A stretch of 64,000 nt of DNA from Butyrivibrio sp. X503 (GCF_003625475.1 NZ_RAIQ01000003.1:434001-498000), one strand, 5' to 3'. Counted from the stretch's first letter, positions 9,654 through 18,999 are shown. Numbers and translations: made by a program. Notes: a model not told the origin generated them from the sequence alone.

Positions 9654-12600
9654 TTACTCGTCATCGGATGCATCGCCAAAATCATCGAAATCTTCATCCG
9701 AATCGAAGCTTCCGGAATCCTCGACCTCTGATACGAGCTCGCCGCTCTCATCAAATCTCTGCTGAGTATATCCGTTTGCCTCAAATGATTCCTGGCCGTA
9801 GTCACGTCCCGAAGTATCGCCTTCGATCTCATAACGATAATCGGATTCTGTGTAATCTACACTCTCTTTGATCTCAACTTCTGTGTTGTCCTCACGGAGA
9901 ACCTTGATATCAAGACCAAGTGACTGAAGTTCTTTCAAAAGAACCTTGAATGACTCAGGCACACCGGGTTCAGGGATGTTATCTCCCTTGATGATAGCCT
10001 CGTAAGTCTTAACACGTCCTACAACGTCATCAGACTTAACTGTAAGAATCTCCTGAAGTGTATATGCAGCACCATAAGCCTCGAGAGCCCAAACCTCCAT
10101 CTCTCCGAAACGCTGTCCACCGAACTGTGCCTTACCGCCGAGAGGCTGCTGTGTAACAAGTGAGTAAGGGCCGGTTGAACGTGCGTGGATCTTATCGTCA
10201 ACGAGGTGGTGGAGCTTGAGGTAATGCATGTGTCCGATAGTTGTGGGACTGTCAAACTTCTGTCCTGTTCTACCGTCACGGAGCTGTACCTTTCCGTCGG
10301 ATCTGATCGGTACACCCTTCCAGAGCTCTCTGTGATCCCTGTTCTCATAGAGATAATCCATGATCTCGGGATTTACAAGATCCTTATATTTCTTTTCAAA
10401 ATCTTCCCATGAGCTGTTAACGTAATCGTTAGCCATCTCAAGAGTATCCTGAATGTCTTTCTCGTTAGCACCGTCAAAAATAGGTGTTGCGATGTTAAAT
10501 CCAAGTGCCTTGGCAGCAAGTGAAAGGTGAATCTCGAGGACCTGTCCGATATTCATACGGGAAGGAACGCCGAGGGGGTTAAGCACGATATCAAGAGGTC
10601 TGCCGTTAGGAAGATAAGGCATATCTTCTATAGGAAGTACTCTTGAAACGACACCCTTGTTACCGTGACGTCCGGCCATCTTATCACCTACAGAGATCTT
10701 TCTCTTCTGAGCGATGTAGATACGAACAGCCTGGTTAACACCGGGTGATAGCTCATCACCGTTTTCTCTAGTAAATACTTTGGCATCAACAACGATACCG
10801 TATTCTCCGTGAGGAACCTTAAGAGATGTATCTCTAACCTCTCTTGCCTTCTCACCGAAGATCGCGCGAAGGAGTCTCTCCTCAGCTGTAAGCTCTGTCT
10901 CTCCCTTAGGAGTAACCTTACCTACAAGGATGTCACCGGCACGAACCTCTGCGCCGATACGGATGATTCCGCGATCGTCGAGATCCTTGAGTGCGTCGTC
11001 GCCGACACCGGGAACGTCGCGTGTGATCTCTTCGGGTCCGAGCTTGGTCTCACGAGCCTCTGCCTCGTACTCTTCTATATGTACAGATGTAAATACATCA
11101 TCACGAACAAGTCTTTCTGAAAGAAGAACAGCGTCCTCGTAGTTGTAACCTTCCCATGTCATGAAACCGATAAGAGGGTTCTTACCAAGACCGAGCTCTC
11201 CCTGTGAAGTTGAAGGACCGTCTGCGATAACCTGTCCTGCCTCAACGTGGTCGCCCTTGAATACGATGGGTCTCTGGTTGTAGCAGTTACTCTGGTTGGA
11301 TCTCTGGAACTTAATGAGGTGGAACTCTTCCTTCTCACCGTCATCGTATGTCATCTGGATAAGCTTGCTGTCAACAAAGTCAACAGTTCCGGCTTTTCTT
11401 GCGACAACGCAGACACCTGAGTCAACGGCTGCCTTGCGCTCCATACCTGTTCCTACTGCAGGAGCTTCTGTTGTAAGAAGCGGCACTGCCTGACGCTGCA
11501 TGTTTGATCCCATGAGGGCACGGTTAGCATCGTCGTTCTCAAGGAAAGGAATAAGTGCTGTAGCAACTGAGAATACCATTCTGGGAGACACGTCCATATA
11601 CTCAAATGCTGTCTTGGGATATGCGGATGTCTCTTCTCTGTAACGGCCGGATACTGTATTTCTCTTGAAGAAACCGTTCTCATCAAGAGGAGTATTAGCC
11701 TGAGCTACATGGTAATTATCTTCTTCGTCGGCTGTAAGATACTCAACCTCGTCAGTTACTCTGGGATTCTCAGGGTCTGACTGGTCAACCTTACGATAAG
11801 GTGCCTCAACGAAACCATAGTCGTTTACTCTTGCATAGCTTGCGAGTGAGTTGATAAGACCGATGTTAGGTCCTTCAGGTGTCTCGATAGGACACATACG
11901 ACCATAGTGTGTATAGTGAACGTCTCGAACCTCGAATCCGGCTCTGTCTCTTGAAAGACCACCGGGACCAAGTGCTGAAAGACGTCTCTTGTGAGTGAGC
12001 TCACCGAGAGGGTTGTTCTGATCCATGAACTGTGAAAGCTGTGATGAACCGAAGAACTCCTTAACAGCAGCCTGTACAGGCTTGATGTTGATAAGGATCT
12101 GAGGTGATACTTCCTCAGTATCATGAGTTGTCATTCTCTCACGAACCACTCTCTCAAGTCTTGAAAGTCCGATACGGTACTGATTCTGAAGAAGCTCGCC
12201 TACGCAACGGATACGTCTGTTTCCGAGGTGGTCGATATCATCATCGTTACCGATGCCGTATTCAAGATGAATATTATAGTTAATAGAAGCAATGATATCT
12301 TCTCTTGTAATGTGCTTGGGAATAAGATCATGTACGCGCTTCTTGATGGTTTCAGCAAGTCCTTCGGGGTCGTTCTTGGCTGTGTACTCATCAAGGATCT
12401 CTTTAAGTACGGGATAGTAAACATCCTCGTTGATTCCAAGCTCGGCAGGATCACAGTCAATGAAGTGTGTGATGTCTACCATCATATTGGAAAGAACCTT
12501 AACGTTGCGCTCTTCCTCCTGAAGGAATACGTAAGGAATAGCACAGTTCTGGATCTCTGTAGCAAGAGCACGGTCTACCTTGGTTCCTGCTGAAGCGATC

Positions 12601-13526
12601 ATCTCACCTGTGAACTCATCAACTACATCCTCAGCGAGAACGTGTCCGTTGATACGGTTCTTGAAGTGAAGCTTCTTATTGAACTTATATCTACCAACCT
12701 TGGCAAGATCATATCTTCTTGCATCAAAGAACATAGCGTTGATAAGGCTCTCTGCACTCTCAACAGAAAGAGGCTCACCGGGACGTATTTTTCTGTACAG
12801 CTCAAGAAGACCACTCTGATAATCTGTAGAAGGGTCTTTTGAAAAACTGCCCTGAATCTTAGGCTCGTCGCCGAAGAGTTCAAGAATCTCTTCATTTGTT
12901 CCGATTCCGAGCGCTCTAATAAGAACAGTAACGGGAACCTTTCTCGTTCTGTCTACTCTTGCATAGAATACGTCATTGGAATCGGTCTCGTACTCAAGCC
13001 ATGCACCTCTGTTAGGGATAACGGTACATGCAATAAGCTCCTTACCGATCTTATCGTATGTAATATCGTAATAGATACCGGGTGAACGTACCAACTGGCT
13101 GACGATAACACGCTCAGCTCCGTTGATTACAAAGGTACCTGTTGCAGTCATGAGAGGGAGGTCACCCATAAAAATCTCATGCTCGGTAAACTCGTTCTTC
13201 TCCTTATTATGAAGACGAACCTTTACCTTTAAAGGTGCAGCAAATGTTGCATCTCTCTCCTTGCACTTCTCAATCGTATTCTTATTCTTGTCGATCTCAT
13301 CCTCGCAAAGCTTGAAATCAACAAATTCCAGACTGAGTTTGCCACTGTAGTCCTCAATAGGAGAGATATCGTCAAAGACTTCCTTCAAGCCTTCGTCAAG
13401 AAACCACTGATATGAATTCTTCTGAACTTCAATCAGGTTCGGCATCTCCAGGACTTCCTTCTGGCGCTGGAAGCTCATTCGTATGTTCTTACCAGAGCCG
13501 GTAGGATGTAATCTGTTTTTTTCCAT
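9654..13526 (-). CDS. rpoB: RNA polymerase beta subunit
   Basis: Catalytic subunit of RNA polymerase, about 1290 residues. The rifampicin-binding stretch around [16 protein letters not shown] and [14 protein letters not shown] is wild type, and the [11 protein letters not shown] motif follows. The C-terminus carries the [27 protein letters not shown] clamp segment and then a long acidic, Asp/Ser-rich tail of about 60 residues. Two in-frame ATGs lie six bases apart (13532 and 13526). I prefer 13526 because GGGGTGA abuts the first ATG but sits at a normal distance from the second. A separate promoter and a 100-base leader precede it, downstream of a terminator after rplL, so rpoBC can be expressed independently of rplJL. 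Confidence 0.97.
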   Translation of the reverse strand: MEKNRLHPTGSGKNIRMSFQRQKEVLEMPNLIEVQKNSYQWFLDEGLKEVFDDISPIEDYSGKLSLEFVDFKLCEDEIDKNKNTIEKCKERDATFAAPLKVKVRLHNKEKNEFTEHEIFMGDLPLMTATGTFVINGAERVIVSQLVRSPGIYYDITYDKIGKELIACTVIPNRGAWLEYETDSNDVFYARVDRTRKVPVTVLIRALGIGTNEEILELFGDEPKIQGSFSKDPSTDYQSGLLELYRKIRPGEPLSVESAESLINAMFFDARRYDLAKVGRYKFNKKLHFKNRINGHVLAEDVVDEFTGEMIASAGTKVDRALATEIQNCAIPYVFLQEEERNVKVLSNMMVDITHFIDCDPAELGINEDVYYPVLKEILDEYTAKNDPEGLAETIKKRVHDLIPKHITREDIIASINYNIHLEYGIGNDDDIDHLGNRRIRCVGELLQNQYRIGLSRLERVVRERMTTHDTEEVSPQILINIKPVQAAVKEFFGSSQLSQFMDQNNPLGELTHKRRLSALGPGGLSRDRAGFEVRDVHYTHYGRMCPIETPEGPNIGLINSLASYARVNDYGFVEAPYRKVDQSDPENPRVTDEVEYLTADEEDNYHVAQANTPLDENGFFKRNTVSGRYREETSAYPKTAFEYMDVSPRMVFSVATALIPFLENDDANRALMGSNMQRQAVPLLTTEAPAVGTGMERKAAVDSGVCVVARKAGTVDFVDSKLIQMTYDDGEKEEFHLIKFQRSNQSNCYNQRPIVFKGDHVEAGQVIADGPSTSQGELGLGKNPLIGFMTWEGYNYEDAVLLSERLVRDDVFTSVHIEEYEAEARETKLGPEEITRDVPGVGDDALKDLDDRGIIRIGAEVRAGDILVGKVTPKGETELTAEERLLRAIFGEKAREVRDTSLKVPHGEYGIVVDAKVFTRENGDELSPGVNQAVRIYIAQKRKISVGDKMAGRHGNKGVVSRVLPIEDMPYLPNGRPLDIVLNPLGVPSRMNIGQVLEIHLSLAAKALGFNIATPIFDGANEKDIQDTLEMANDYVNSSWEDFEKKYKDLVNPEIMDYLYENRDHRELWKGVPIRSDGKVQLRDGRTGQKFDSPTTIGHMHYLKLHHLVDDKIHARSTGPYSLVTQQPLGGKAQFGGQRFGEMEVWALEAYGAAYTLQEILTVKSDDVVGRVKTYEAIIKGDNIPEPGVPESFKVLLKELQSLGLDIKVLREDNTEVEIKESVDYTESDYRYEIEGDTSGRDYGQESFEANGYTQQRFDESGELVSEVEDSGSFDSDEDFDDFGDASDDE

Positions 13527-13632
13527 TGACATTCACCCCGTTCTTTTAGTATTGATATATATTGCAGAGTCTGTTCCGGCACTTTAAAAAAGCGCGCAAA
13601 AAGACCCATTACACCACAATAGTGCATTTTCC

Positions 13633-13661
13633 ATTGTACTTCTAGTTTTTTTTGATGTCAA
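13633..13661 (-). promoter_or_regulatory. rpoBC promoter
   Basis: TTGACA (13656-13661), 17 bases, TACAAT (13633-13638) on the minus strand, placed between the rplL terminator and rpoB. The spacer is A-rich. The predicted transcript start is near 13626. Confidence 0.88.
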
Positions 13662-13670
13662 GGACTTTTT

Positions 13671-13790
13671 TCAAGGAAGTATGAGTGCCCTGTAAAAGTG
13701 ATATACGGATTGCTTCGTGCTTCGCACTCTCGCAATCCTACGTATATTCGGAATCCGCACTATCGTGCTACTTCCTCATATACGTTTTGC
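13671..13790. repeat. Composite palindromic element between rplL and rpoB
   Basis: About 100 bases made of nested inverted repeats. GGATTGC/GCAATCC (near 13707-13738) enclose GTGC/GCAC; a second unit has GCAC around ATCG and GTGC inside GGAA/TTCC (about 13750-13777). AGGAAGT near 13675 pairs with ACTTCCT near 13770. It has the look of a small REP/MITE-like intergenic element. It is not needed for termination, because a strong terminator lies next to it. The rest of the 323-base rplL-rpoB gap holds that terminator and the rpoB promoter and leader. Confidence 0.5.
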
Positions 13791-13836
13791 TTAAAAATAA
13801 AAGGTCTATCACATGTAAACATGTGATAGACCTTTT
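13791..13836 (-). terminator. Strong terminator after rplL
   Basis: AAAAGGTCTATCACATG pairs perfectly with CATGTGATAGACCTTTT around a 4-base loop and is followed on the minus strand by ATTTTT. The 17-bp perfect stem starts 20 bases after the rplL stop codon. Confidence 0.95.
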
Positions 13837-13855
13837 GCTTTTAAGCTTATATCAC

Positions 13856-14233
13856 TTACTTGAGAGTAACCTTAGCGCCCTCAGCCTCAACCTTAGCCTT
13901 GATGTCCTCAGCCTCAGCCTTAGCTGCGTTCTCCTTGATCATCTTAGGAGCTCCGTCTACGAGATCCTTTGCTTCCTTAAGTCCAAGACCTGTGATCTCA
14001 CGAACAACCTTGATAACCTTAACCTTGTTAGGTCCAACCTCTGTAAGCTCAACGTTGAACTCAGACTTCTCTTCTCCGCCTGCACCTGCGCCAGCACCAG
14101 CTGCTGCAACTACAACGCCTGCTGCTGCAGATACGCCGAACTCTTCCTCACAAGCCTTTACAAGCTCGTTTAACTCAAGAACTGTTAACTCTTTGATAGC
14201 ATCAATGATTTCTGCTGTAGATAACTTTGCCAT
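13856..14233 (-). CDS. rplL: 50S ribosomal protein L7/L12
   Basis: Stalk protein that recruits translational GTPases; present as dimers bound to L10. The 125 residues show the N-terminal dimerisation domain (about 1-30), an Ala/Gly-rich hinge around 37-52, and the globular C-terminal domain with the conserved [25 protein letters not shown] helix region. A clear AGGTATATAAA ribosome binding site precedes the ATG. It is 69 bases after rplJ and is followed by a strong terminator. Confidence 0.98.
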   Translation of the reverse strand: MAKLSTAEIIDAIKELTVLELNELVKACEEEFGVSAAAGVVVAAAGAGAGAGGEEKSEFNVELTEVGPNKVKVIKVVREITGLGLKEAKDLVDGAPKMIKENAAKAEAEDIKAKVEAEGAKVTLK

Positions 14234-14302
14234 TTTATATACCTCCGTATAATAATCAATAAATTAGTTTTGTTTAAATTAGTTCATGAAGCAATGCTCA
14301 GA

Positions 14303-14920
14303 TCACTCTGCTGCAGGTGCTTCAGCTGTCTCAGCTGCGGGAGCCTCTGCTGTCTCAACAGGTGCTGCCTCTTCTGCTGCGGGAGCTGCTTCCTCAGTTG
14401 CAGGTGCTGCTTCCTCTGCGGGAGCTGCCTCACCGGCACCGCCCTTCTCTGCGATCTGATTGATAACACGAGCGAAGTTTGCGATAGGTGACTGCATAGA
14501 GCCAAGCAACTTGGAAAGAAGAACTTCCTTTGAAGGAATAGAAGCGATCTCGCTCATTCCCTGTGCGTCATAGAACTTTCCTTCTATAACACCACCCTTA
14601 ATCTCAAGGGCCTTCGCTGTCTTAGCGAAGTTGTAAAGAACACGAGCGGGTGCTGCAGGATCGTTAGTAGATACAGCCATAGCGCTGGGTCCGTTAAGGA
14701 GATCCTTAAGCTGCTCGAAATCTGTTCCCTTGAATGCGAAGTTCATCATCGTATTCTTGTAAACCTTATATGTAACGCCTTCTTCACGAAGTTTCTTACG
14801 AAGCTCAGTATCCTGTGCAACAGTAAGTCCGCGGTGATCTACAAGTACGAGCGCCTGTGCGTCTTTAATCTTCTCTGAAATCTCATCAACTACAGGCTTT
14901 TTAAGTTCAACCTTTGCCAT
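14303..14920 (-). CDS. rplJ: 50S ribosomal protein L10 with an Ala/Glu/Pro-rich tail
   Basis: Anchors L7/L12 dimers to the ribosome and, with L12, represses its own operon by binding the L10 leader. Residues 1-160 match the L10 family (DHRGLTVAQ near 28, YKVYKNTM near 51, LNGPSAMA near 75, and the C-terminal L12-binding helix). Residues 161-205 are an extra low-complexity tail of repeated EEAAPA/TAEAPAAE units that is absent from well-known L10 proteins of about 165-175 residues. The ATG at 14920 follows GGAGGTAAAAAGA. Confidence 0.97.
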   Translation of the reverse strand: MAKVELKKPVVDEISEKIKDAQALVLVDHRGLTVAQDTELRKKLREEGVTYKVYKNTMMNFAFKGTDFEQLKDLLNGPSAMAVSTNDPAAPARVLYNFAKTAKALEIKGGVIEGKFYDAQGMSEIASIPSKEVLLSKLLGSMQSPIANFARVINQIAEKGGAGEAAPAEEAAPATEEAAPAAEEAAPVETAEAPAAETAEAPAAE

Positions 14921-14951
14921 TCTTTTTACCTCCTTATAGAATTAACCGCCG

Positions 14952-14980
14952 AAAAAAAACCTCTCGAAGACATCGAGAGG
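14952..14980 (-). terminator. Attenuator terminator of the L10 leader
   Basis: CCTCTCGA and TCGAGAGG form a perfect 8-bp stem with a 5-base loop, followed on the minus strand by eight T. It lies between the L10-binding fold and the rplJ ribosome binding site. Confidence 0.85.
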
Positions 14981-15080
14981 CTAAAAGTCTAATCATAACT
15001 TTTCCTCGGCAGGCGCTTTCACTTTACGTTCCTCTCGGAACACCTGCTGTCTTCGGCACGGTTTCCGTGTTTTCACGGAC
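14981..15080 (-). ncRNA. Ribosomal protein L10 leader (autoregulatory mRNA element)
   Basis: Upstream of rplJ the minus-strand transcript carries ACCGTGCCGAAGACAGCAGG ... CGCCTGCCGAGGAA, where AGCAGG pairs with CCTGC(C), together with a nested GTTCCG/AGGAAC-type hairpin. This is the arrangement of the known L10 leader family, which binds L10-(L12)4. The element is followed directly by an intrinsic terminator, so feedback probably acts by attenuation. Confidence 0.85.
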
Positions 15081-15090
15081 AACCTTAGAT

Positions 15091-15119
15091 AATTTATCAT
15101 ATTAGATATATGTTGTCAA
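15091..15119 (-). promoter_or_regulatory. rplJL promoter
   Basis: TTGACA (15114-15119), 17 bases, TAAATT (15091-15096) on the minus strand. The -35 box overlaps the stop codon of the CapA-like gene, so rplJL starts its own transcript inside the 3' end of its neighbour. Confidence 0.75.
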
Positions 15120-16366
15120 GGACTAATATATCCTTTTTCGTCAATATTTACTCCGGGTGATATACTCCTCATCCATCCAAGGATCCTGCTGCGCTCTTCA
15201 CCTTCCGCTTCATTTACTGTGCAGCCGCTCTGGATTGCAGGAACAAAACGAAGGTTTACGGCTCCGTTCTTGTGAAGCGTTGTTACGACCATTCCCGTAT
15301 CCAGGGTCTTTGAATTAAATATGAAATTGCCAAGACTGTAAACAACAGGAACATTTCCTACATATTCAATCTTCTGAAGCACATGAGGATGTGCGCCGAT
15401 TATCAGATTCGCTCCGGCATCCGCGATCTCTTTTGCCTGATCTCTCTGAAGATAGTCAACTTCTGTCGTACTCTCGGTTCCCCAGTGGACAAAGACTATA
15501 ACGTAAGCATTCTTCTCGCGGGCTTCCCTGATCTTATCAAGAAGAAGTTCATCGTTGAAGCATCTGAAAACTCCGGGAGAATCCTCCGTCGCTCCTCTTG
15601 TATCGGGATGGTCAAGCCTTTCTATCTGAGTCGCGCAGATAAAAGCGACCTTCATTCCGCTCTCCGTTACATAGTAAACAGGATGAGACGCTTCTTCTAT
15701 ATTATTGCCCGCTCCGGCATAAACTATTCCCTGATCGCTTATATGGGAAAAAGAATCTACGAGGGCCGCTTCTCCATAGTCATATGCGTGGTTGTTGGCT
15801 AGCGAGACAATGTCAGCGCCCATAGTCGTAAGTATACCTGCAGTCTCGGGACGCGCTCTGAAAGTATAAGTCTTTCCCTCTGTGGGTGTTCCTCTGTTGG
15901 AATATGGGAACTCGTTGTTGATCATCATGATGTCAACGCCGCGCATCTTTTCCAGAAGGTTGCTTCCGACTATACCTTCCGCAGTGTCGCCGTTTCTTTT
16001 GAACTTATCGCCTACCGCATAATTCTCATCAAACAAAATATCACCCGCAAAGCCGATGGTCACAGCCTCATCATCGTACGTAGCGATCTTATGCGTATAT
16101 GCTTTATCCTCTTCCGGGATCTCCAGTGCTTTCTTGGCAGACTCCTCATCCGTTACCGCTGCGTTCATAGCGTAACCCGCCTCGGGTATATCCTCCCAGG
16201 CACCTGCAAGAAATCCGTGATCCGATGAGTGGTTGTTCTTTATACTCTTAATTATGAAAAGAGCCGAAATTCCCACCACAAGCACTATTGCAAGTGTTAT
16301 AAGGAAAAGCTTTATGGTGGCGGAATCATTTCCGTTATGTCTGTTATCATCATAGTATCTGCTCAT
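15116..16366 (-). CDS. CapA/PGA_cap family protein, membrane-anchored
   Basis: 416 residues. Residues 17-42 are a single hydrophobic anchor (signal-anchor type), followed by a linker to about residue 100 and then a CapA/YwtB-like metallophosphatase-fold domain. Visible motifs are GFAGDILFDE near 104, NNEFP near 148, SLANNHAYDYG near 186, HWGTE near 288 and GAHPHVLQ near 317. CapA relatives take part in poly-gamma-glutamate capsule formation, but many paralogues have unknown roles and no capB/capC lies nearby. It is inserted between rplA and rplJ, which are normally adjacent. Its own terminator upstream, extended -10 promoter and a nearly leaderless start suggest it is expressed separately from the ribosomal genes. 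Confidence 0.9.
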   Translation of the reverse strand: MSRYYDDNRHNGNDSATIKLFLITLAIVLVVGISALFIIKSIKNNHSSDHGFLAGAWEDIPEAGYAMNAAVTDEESAKKALEIPEEDKAYTHKIATYDDEAVTIGFAGDILFDENYAVGDKFKRNGDTAEGIVGSNLLEKMRGVDIMMINNEFPYSNRGTPTEGKTYTFRARPETAGILTTMGADIVSLANNHAYDYGEAALVDSFSHISDQGIVYAGAGNNIEEASHPVYYVTESGMKVAFICATQIERLDHPDTRGATEDSPGVFRCFNDELLLDKIREAREKNAYVIVFVHWGTESTTEVDYLQRDQAKEIADAGANLIIGAHPHVLQKIEYVGNVPVVYSLGNFIFNSKTLDTGMVVTTLHKNGAVNLRFVPAIQSGCTVNEAEGEERSRILGWMRSISPGVNIDEKGYISP

Positions 16367-16375
16367 ATCGTGGTT

Positions 16376-16384
16376 ATTATACCA
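16376..16384 (-). promoter_or_regulatory. Extended -10 promoter of the CapA-like gene
   Basis: TGGTATAAT on the minus strand (TATAAT at 16376-16381) with no good -35. Only nine bases separate it from the ATG at 16366, so a transcript starting at the usual distance would have a leader of about 2-4 bases. No Shine-Dalgarno sequence is present. Confidence 0.6.
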
Positions 16385-16411
16385 TATTTTGTGGTTTTGT
16401 CTGTTACAACC

Positions 16412-16445
16412 ACTAAAAAAGGAAACGCATTACTGCGTTTCCTTT
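16412..16445 (-). terminator. Terminator after rplA
   Basis: AAAGGAAACGCA and TGCGTTTCCTTT form a perfect 12-bp stem with a 4-base loop, and the minus strand continues with TTT. It starts 21 bases after the rplA stop codon and separates rplKA from the CapA-like gene. Confidence 0.92.
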
Positions 16446-16466
16446 AAAAATCTTTTATGCAAGTAA

Positions 16467-17156
16467 TCAATACTTGTTAGCTACAACCTTTACGCCGGGG
16501 CCCATTGTTGTTGCAAGAGTGATGCTCTTGAGGTACTGACCCTTAACTGATGAAGGCTTAGCCTTTGTGATAGCATCCATAAGAGCGTTGAAGTTCTGCT
16601 CAAGCTGCTCCTCTGTGAAAGATGCCTTTCCAACAGGAACGTGGATGATATTAGCCTTATCAAGTCTGTACTCGATCTTACCAGCCTTGATATCGTTAAC
16701 AGCCTTAGTTACGTCCATAGTAACTGTGCCAGCCTTAGGGTTGGGCATAAGTCCCTTAGGTCCGAGAACCTTACCGAGACGTCCAACTACACCCATCATG
16801 TCAGGTGTTGCTACTACAACGTCGAAATCAAGCCATCCTTCGTTCTGGATCTTAGGAATAAGCTCCTCGCCACCAACATAATCTGCGCCGGCAGCCTGTG
16901 CCTCATCAAGCTTTGTACCCTTAGCGAATACAAGAACCTTAACTGTCTTACCTGTTCCGTTAGGAAGAACAACAGCGCCTCTGATCTGCTGATCAGCGTG
17001 ACGGCTGTCACAACCTGTTCTGATGTGAAGCTCTACAGTCTCGTCAAACTTTGCAGTAGCAGACTTCTTAACAAGAGCTATTGCATCAGCGGCTTCATAC
17101 TGCTGAGTCTTATCAATAAGCTTAGCAGCTTCTAAGTATTTCTTTCCGTGTTTCAT
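16467..17156 (-). CDS. rplA: 50S ribosomal protein L1
   Basis: Forms the L1 stalk of the large subunit, helps release E-site tRNA, and in many bacteria represses its own operon. The 229-residue length is normal. The family segments [11 protein letters not shown] near 67, [11 protein letters not shown] near 90, [19 protein letters not shown] near 130 and the C-terminal TMGPGVKV are present. It lies 13 bases after rplK and is followed by a terminator. The ribosome binding site GGAGGATGAG precedes the ATG. Confidence 0.98.
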   Translation of the reverse strand: MKHGKKYLEAAKLIDKTQQYEAADAIALVKKSATAKFDETVELHIRTGCDSRHADQQIRGAVVLPNGTGKTVKVLVFAKGTKLDEAQAAGADYVGGEELIPKIQNEGWLDFDVVVATPDMMGVVGRLGKVLGPKGLMPNPKAGTVTMDVTKAVNDIKAGKIEYRLDKANIIHVPVGKASFTEEQLEQNFNALMDAITKAKPSSVKGQYLKSITLATTMGPGVKVVANKY

Positions 17157-17169
17157 CTCTCATCCTCCA

Positions 17170-17595
17170 TCAGTCTTCTACTACGATTCCCATGCTACGT
17201 GCTGTACCAGCGATCATGCTCATAGCACCCTCGATGTCAACAGCATTAAGGTCAGGCATCTTTGTCTCTGCAATCTTTCTAACATCTTCCTTAGAAACGG
17301 TTGCAACCTTAGTCTTGTTAGGAACTCCTGAACCCTTCTGAATCTTAGCTGCCTTCTTAAGAAGAACTGCAGCAGGTGGAGTCTTTGTGATGAATGTGAA
17401 ACTTCTGTCTGCATAAACTGTGATAACAACAGGGATGATAACGTCACCCTTATCTGCTGTCTGTGCGTTGAACTGCTTTGTGAATTCAACGATGTTTACA
17501 CCGTGCTGACCAAGTGCGGGTCCAACCGGTGGTGCTGGTGTTGCTTTACCAGCCTGGATCTGTAACTTAATATATCCTTCGACTTTCTTTGCCAT
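17170..17595 (-). CDS. rplK: 50S ribosomal protein L11
   Basis: Component of the GTPase-associated centre, needed for factor binding and, in many bacteria, for RelA activation. 141 residues with the N-terminal [16 protein letters not shown] motif (near 20) and the C-terminal rRNA-binding domain. Start ATG follows AGGAGGTGCCATA. The 144-base gap to nusG contains a GC-rich stem in which GCATTGTTCC faces GGAATAATGC (about 17625-17650); this is a reasonable place for an L1-binding operator, but I could not match it to a known consensus. Confidence 0.97.
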   Translation of the reverse strand: MAKKVEGYIKLQIQAGKATPAPPVGPALGQHGVNIVEFTKQFNAQTADKGDVIIPVVITVYADRSFTFITKTPPAAVLLKKAAKIQKGSGVPNKTKVATVSKEDVRKIAETKMPDLNAVDIEGAMSMIAGTARSMGIVVED

Positions 17596-17739
17596 TATGG
17601 CACCTCCTGAAAATATGTGGTCGGCGCATTATTCCCGGGGAACAATGCTCCCACTCCAGCGGTTACATGCCCGTATGAACGAGCAATATATATTCAAGCA
17701 TAATAATGCCTAAATATCAAATAAAAATCTCAAAAATGA

Positions 17740-18375
17740 TCAGCGGTCGATCTTTCTGACCTCAGCGAAGCTGATCTCAACCGGTGTCTCACGTCCAAAG
17801 AGATCTACATTGATGGTAGCGGTCTGCTTACCAAAATCCATTCTCTGAACAACTCCGGCAGTATCTTTCCAAACACCTGCCACTACTGCGATCTCATCGC
17901 CAACACCGAAATCAACAGAAACTGTATCTGTCTTGATTCCAAGAGGCTTGATCTCTGCATCTGTAAGCGGAACGGGCTTGCTTCCGGGTCCTACGAAACC
18001 TGTAACGCCACGTGTGTTACGAACAACGTACCAAGTCTCATCATTCATATCCATGTTGACAAGAACGTATCCGGGGAACATCTTCCTCTGAACATTCTTG
18101 CGAACGCCGTTCTTAACCTCAACTACATCCTGAAGAGGGATCCTTACTTCAAAGATCTGATCCTCAAGGTGTCTGTTGATGATAGCGCTCTCAAGGTTGT
18201 CCTTAACCTTCTTCTCATAGCCTGAATATGTATGAACAACGTACCAATGAGCATTCTCGTTTGTATCAGTACTCTGTGTATCAGCCGTTACTTCGCTCTC
18301 AGTGTTCTCAGCGTTAACGACCTCATCTGATAATACCTCATCAGATTCAAAAGACTTTTCCATTTCTTCTGACAT
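17740..18375 (-). CDS. nusG: Transcription termination/antitermination factor NusG
   Basis: Binds RNA polymerase and couples it to Rho or the ribosome. The NGN domain starts at HWYVVHTYSGYEKKV (about residue 43) and contains FPGYVLVNMDMND; the KOW domain starts near GDEIAVVAGVWKDTAGVV. The protein is 211 residues, longer than the usual 175-180, because of a 42-residue acidic Ser/Thr/Glu-rich N-terminal extension with no hydrophobic content. It follows secE after 16 bases. The binding site AAGGAGATAAT supports the start. Confidence 0.97.
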   Translation of the reverse strand: MSEEMEKSFESDEVLSDEVVNAENTESEVTADTQSTDTNENAHWYVVHTYSGYEKKVKDNLESAIINRHLEDQIFEVRIPLQDVVEVKNGVRKNVQRKMFPGYVLVNMDMNDETWYVVRNTRGVTGFVGPGSKPVPLTDAEIKPLGIKTDTVSVDFGVGDEIAVVAGVWKDTAGVVQRMDFGKQTATINVDLFGRETPVEISFAEVRKIDR

Positions 18376-18391
18376 ATTATCTCCTTATTAT

Positions 18392-18646
18392 TTAGAATAT
18401 AGATGTGAGAAAATTCATTCCATATCCAAACGCATAGTCCAATACAGCTATCAACGCGCAGCAAATAACAGAAACAACAATAACTGCTGTTGTCTGTTTG
18501 ATCATATCATTCTGGCTAGGCCAAATGATCTTGCCAAACTCAGCCATTACTCCTGAAAAGAAAGAACCCAATCCGGCAAAAAATCCCTTGCCTGAATTCT
18601 TCTTAGAAGATGTGGACTTGTTTTCTACTACCTTGGTCTCTTCCAT
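18392..18646 (-). CDS. secE: Preprotein translocase subunit SecE
   Basis: 84-residue, single-span SecE of the Gram-positive type. A charged N-terminus (residues 1-22) leads into the amphipathic helix FFSGVMAEFGKIIWPSQNDMIKQT, which carries the conserved W-P pair, then one membrane helix around residues 54-80. It clamps SecY in the SecYEG channel. It lies between rpmG and nusG, the standard order in Firmicutes. Confidence 0.96.
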   Translation of the reverse strand: MEETKVVENKSTSSKKNSGKGFFAGLGSFFSGVMAEFGKIIWPSQNDMIKQTTAVIVVSVICCALIAVLDYAFGYGMNFLTSIF

Positions 18647-18676
18647 ACCCGTAGTCTCCCTCCTAAAAGGATGAAA

Positions 18677-18826
18677 TTACTTTGTTTCTTTATGTAAAGT
18701 GTGCTTCTTGCAGAAAGGGCAATACTTCTTCATCTCAACACGATCAGGATGTGTCTTCTTATCCTTGGTTGTGTCATAGTTACGGTTCTTGCATTCTGTG
18801 CAAGCAAGTGTAATTCTTGTACGCAT
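18677..18826 (-). CDS. rpmG: 50S ribosomal protein L33
   Basis: A 49-residue frame starting [20 protein letters not shown] and ending [10 protein letters not shown]. It has two Cys pairs, CTEC (residues 9-12) and CPFC (36-39), that form a zinc ribbon, so this is the zinc-containing (C+) form of L33. The ATG at 18826 follows GGAGGTGAGATA. It is the first gene of the rpmG-secE-nusG unit, directly downstream of a near-consensus promoter. Confidence 0.96.
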   Translation of the reverse strand: MRTRITLACTECKNRNYDTTKDKKTHPDRVEMKKYCPFCKKHTLHKETK

Positions 18827-18882
18827 TATCTCACCTCCGGCGTGTACTCTTCTAAATCGCCACTATAATTTTTTGCATAAAA

Positions 18883-18958
18883 AAAAGACGTAAATCTCAT
18901 GTCGCTTGTCTAATATATCATACTGTTTTATCTTCGTCAACGGAAATTTGCGTCTTTT
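18883..18958. repeat. Inverted repeat enclosing the rpmG-secE-nusG promoter
   Basis: AAAAGACGTAAAT (18883-18895) and ATTTGCGTCTTTT (18946-18958) are inverted copies with one mismatch, separated by 50 bases that contain the whole promoter. On the minus strand the downstream arm ends in eight T. A transcript from bioY could use it as a long-loop terminator; a transcript from the inner promoter contains only one arm. Confidence 0.6.
18912..18940 (-). promoter_or_regulatory. rpmG-secE-nusG promoter
   Basis: TTGACG (18935-18940), 17 bases, TATATT (18912-18917) on the minus strand, about 85 bases before rpmG. Confidence 0.8.
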
Positions 18959-18999
18959 TCCCAAATATCCAAACAACTTACAGATTCCGCGCAGGTACC

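Noticed and set aside
9654..13526. Rifampicin resistance substitutions in rpoB, or streptomycin resistance in rpsL
   Set aside because: The relevant segments carry the usual sensitive residues.
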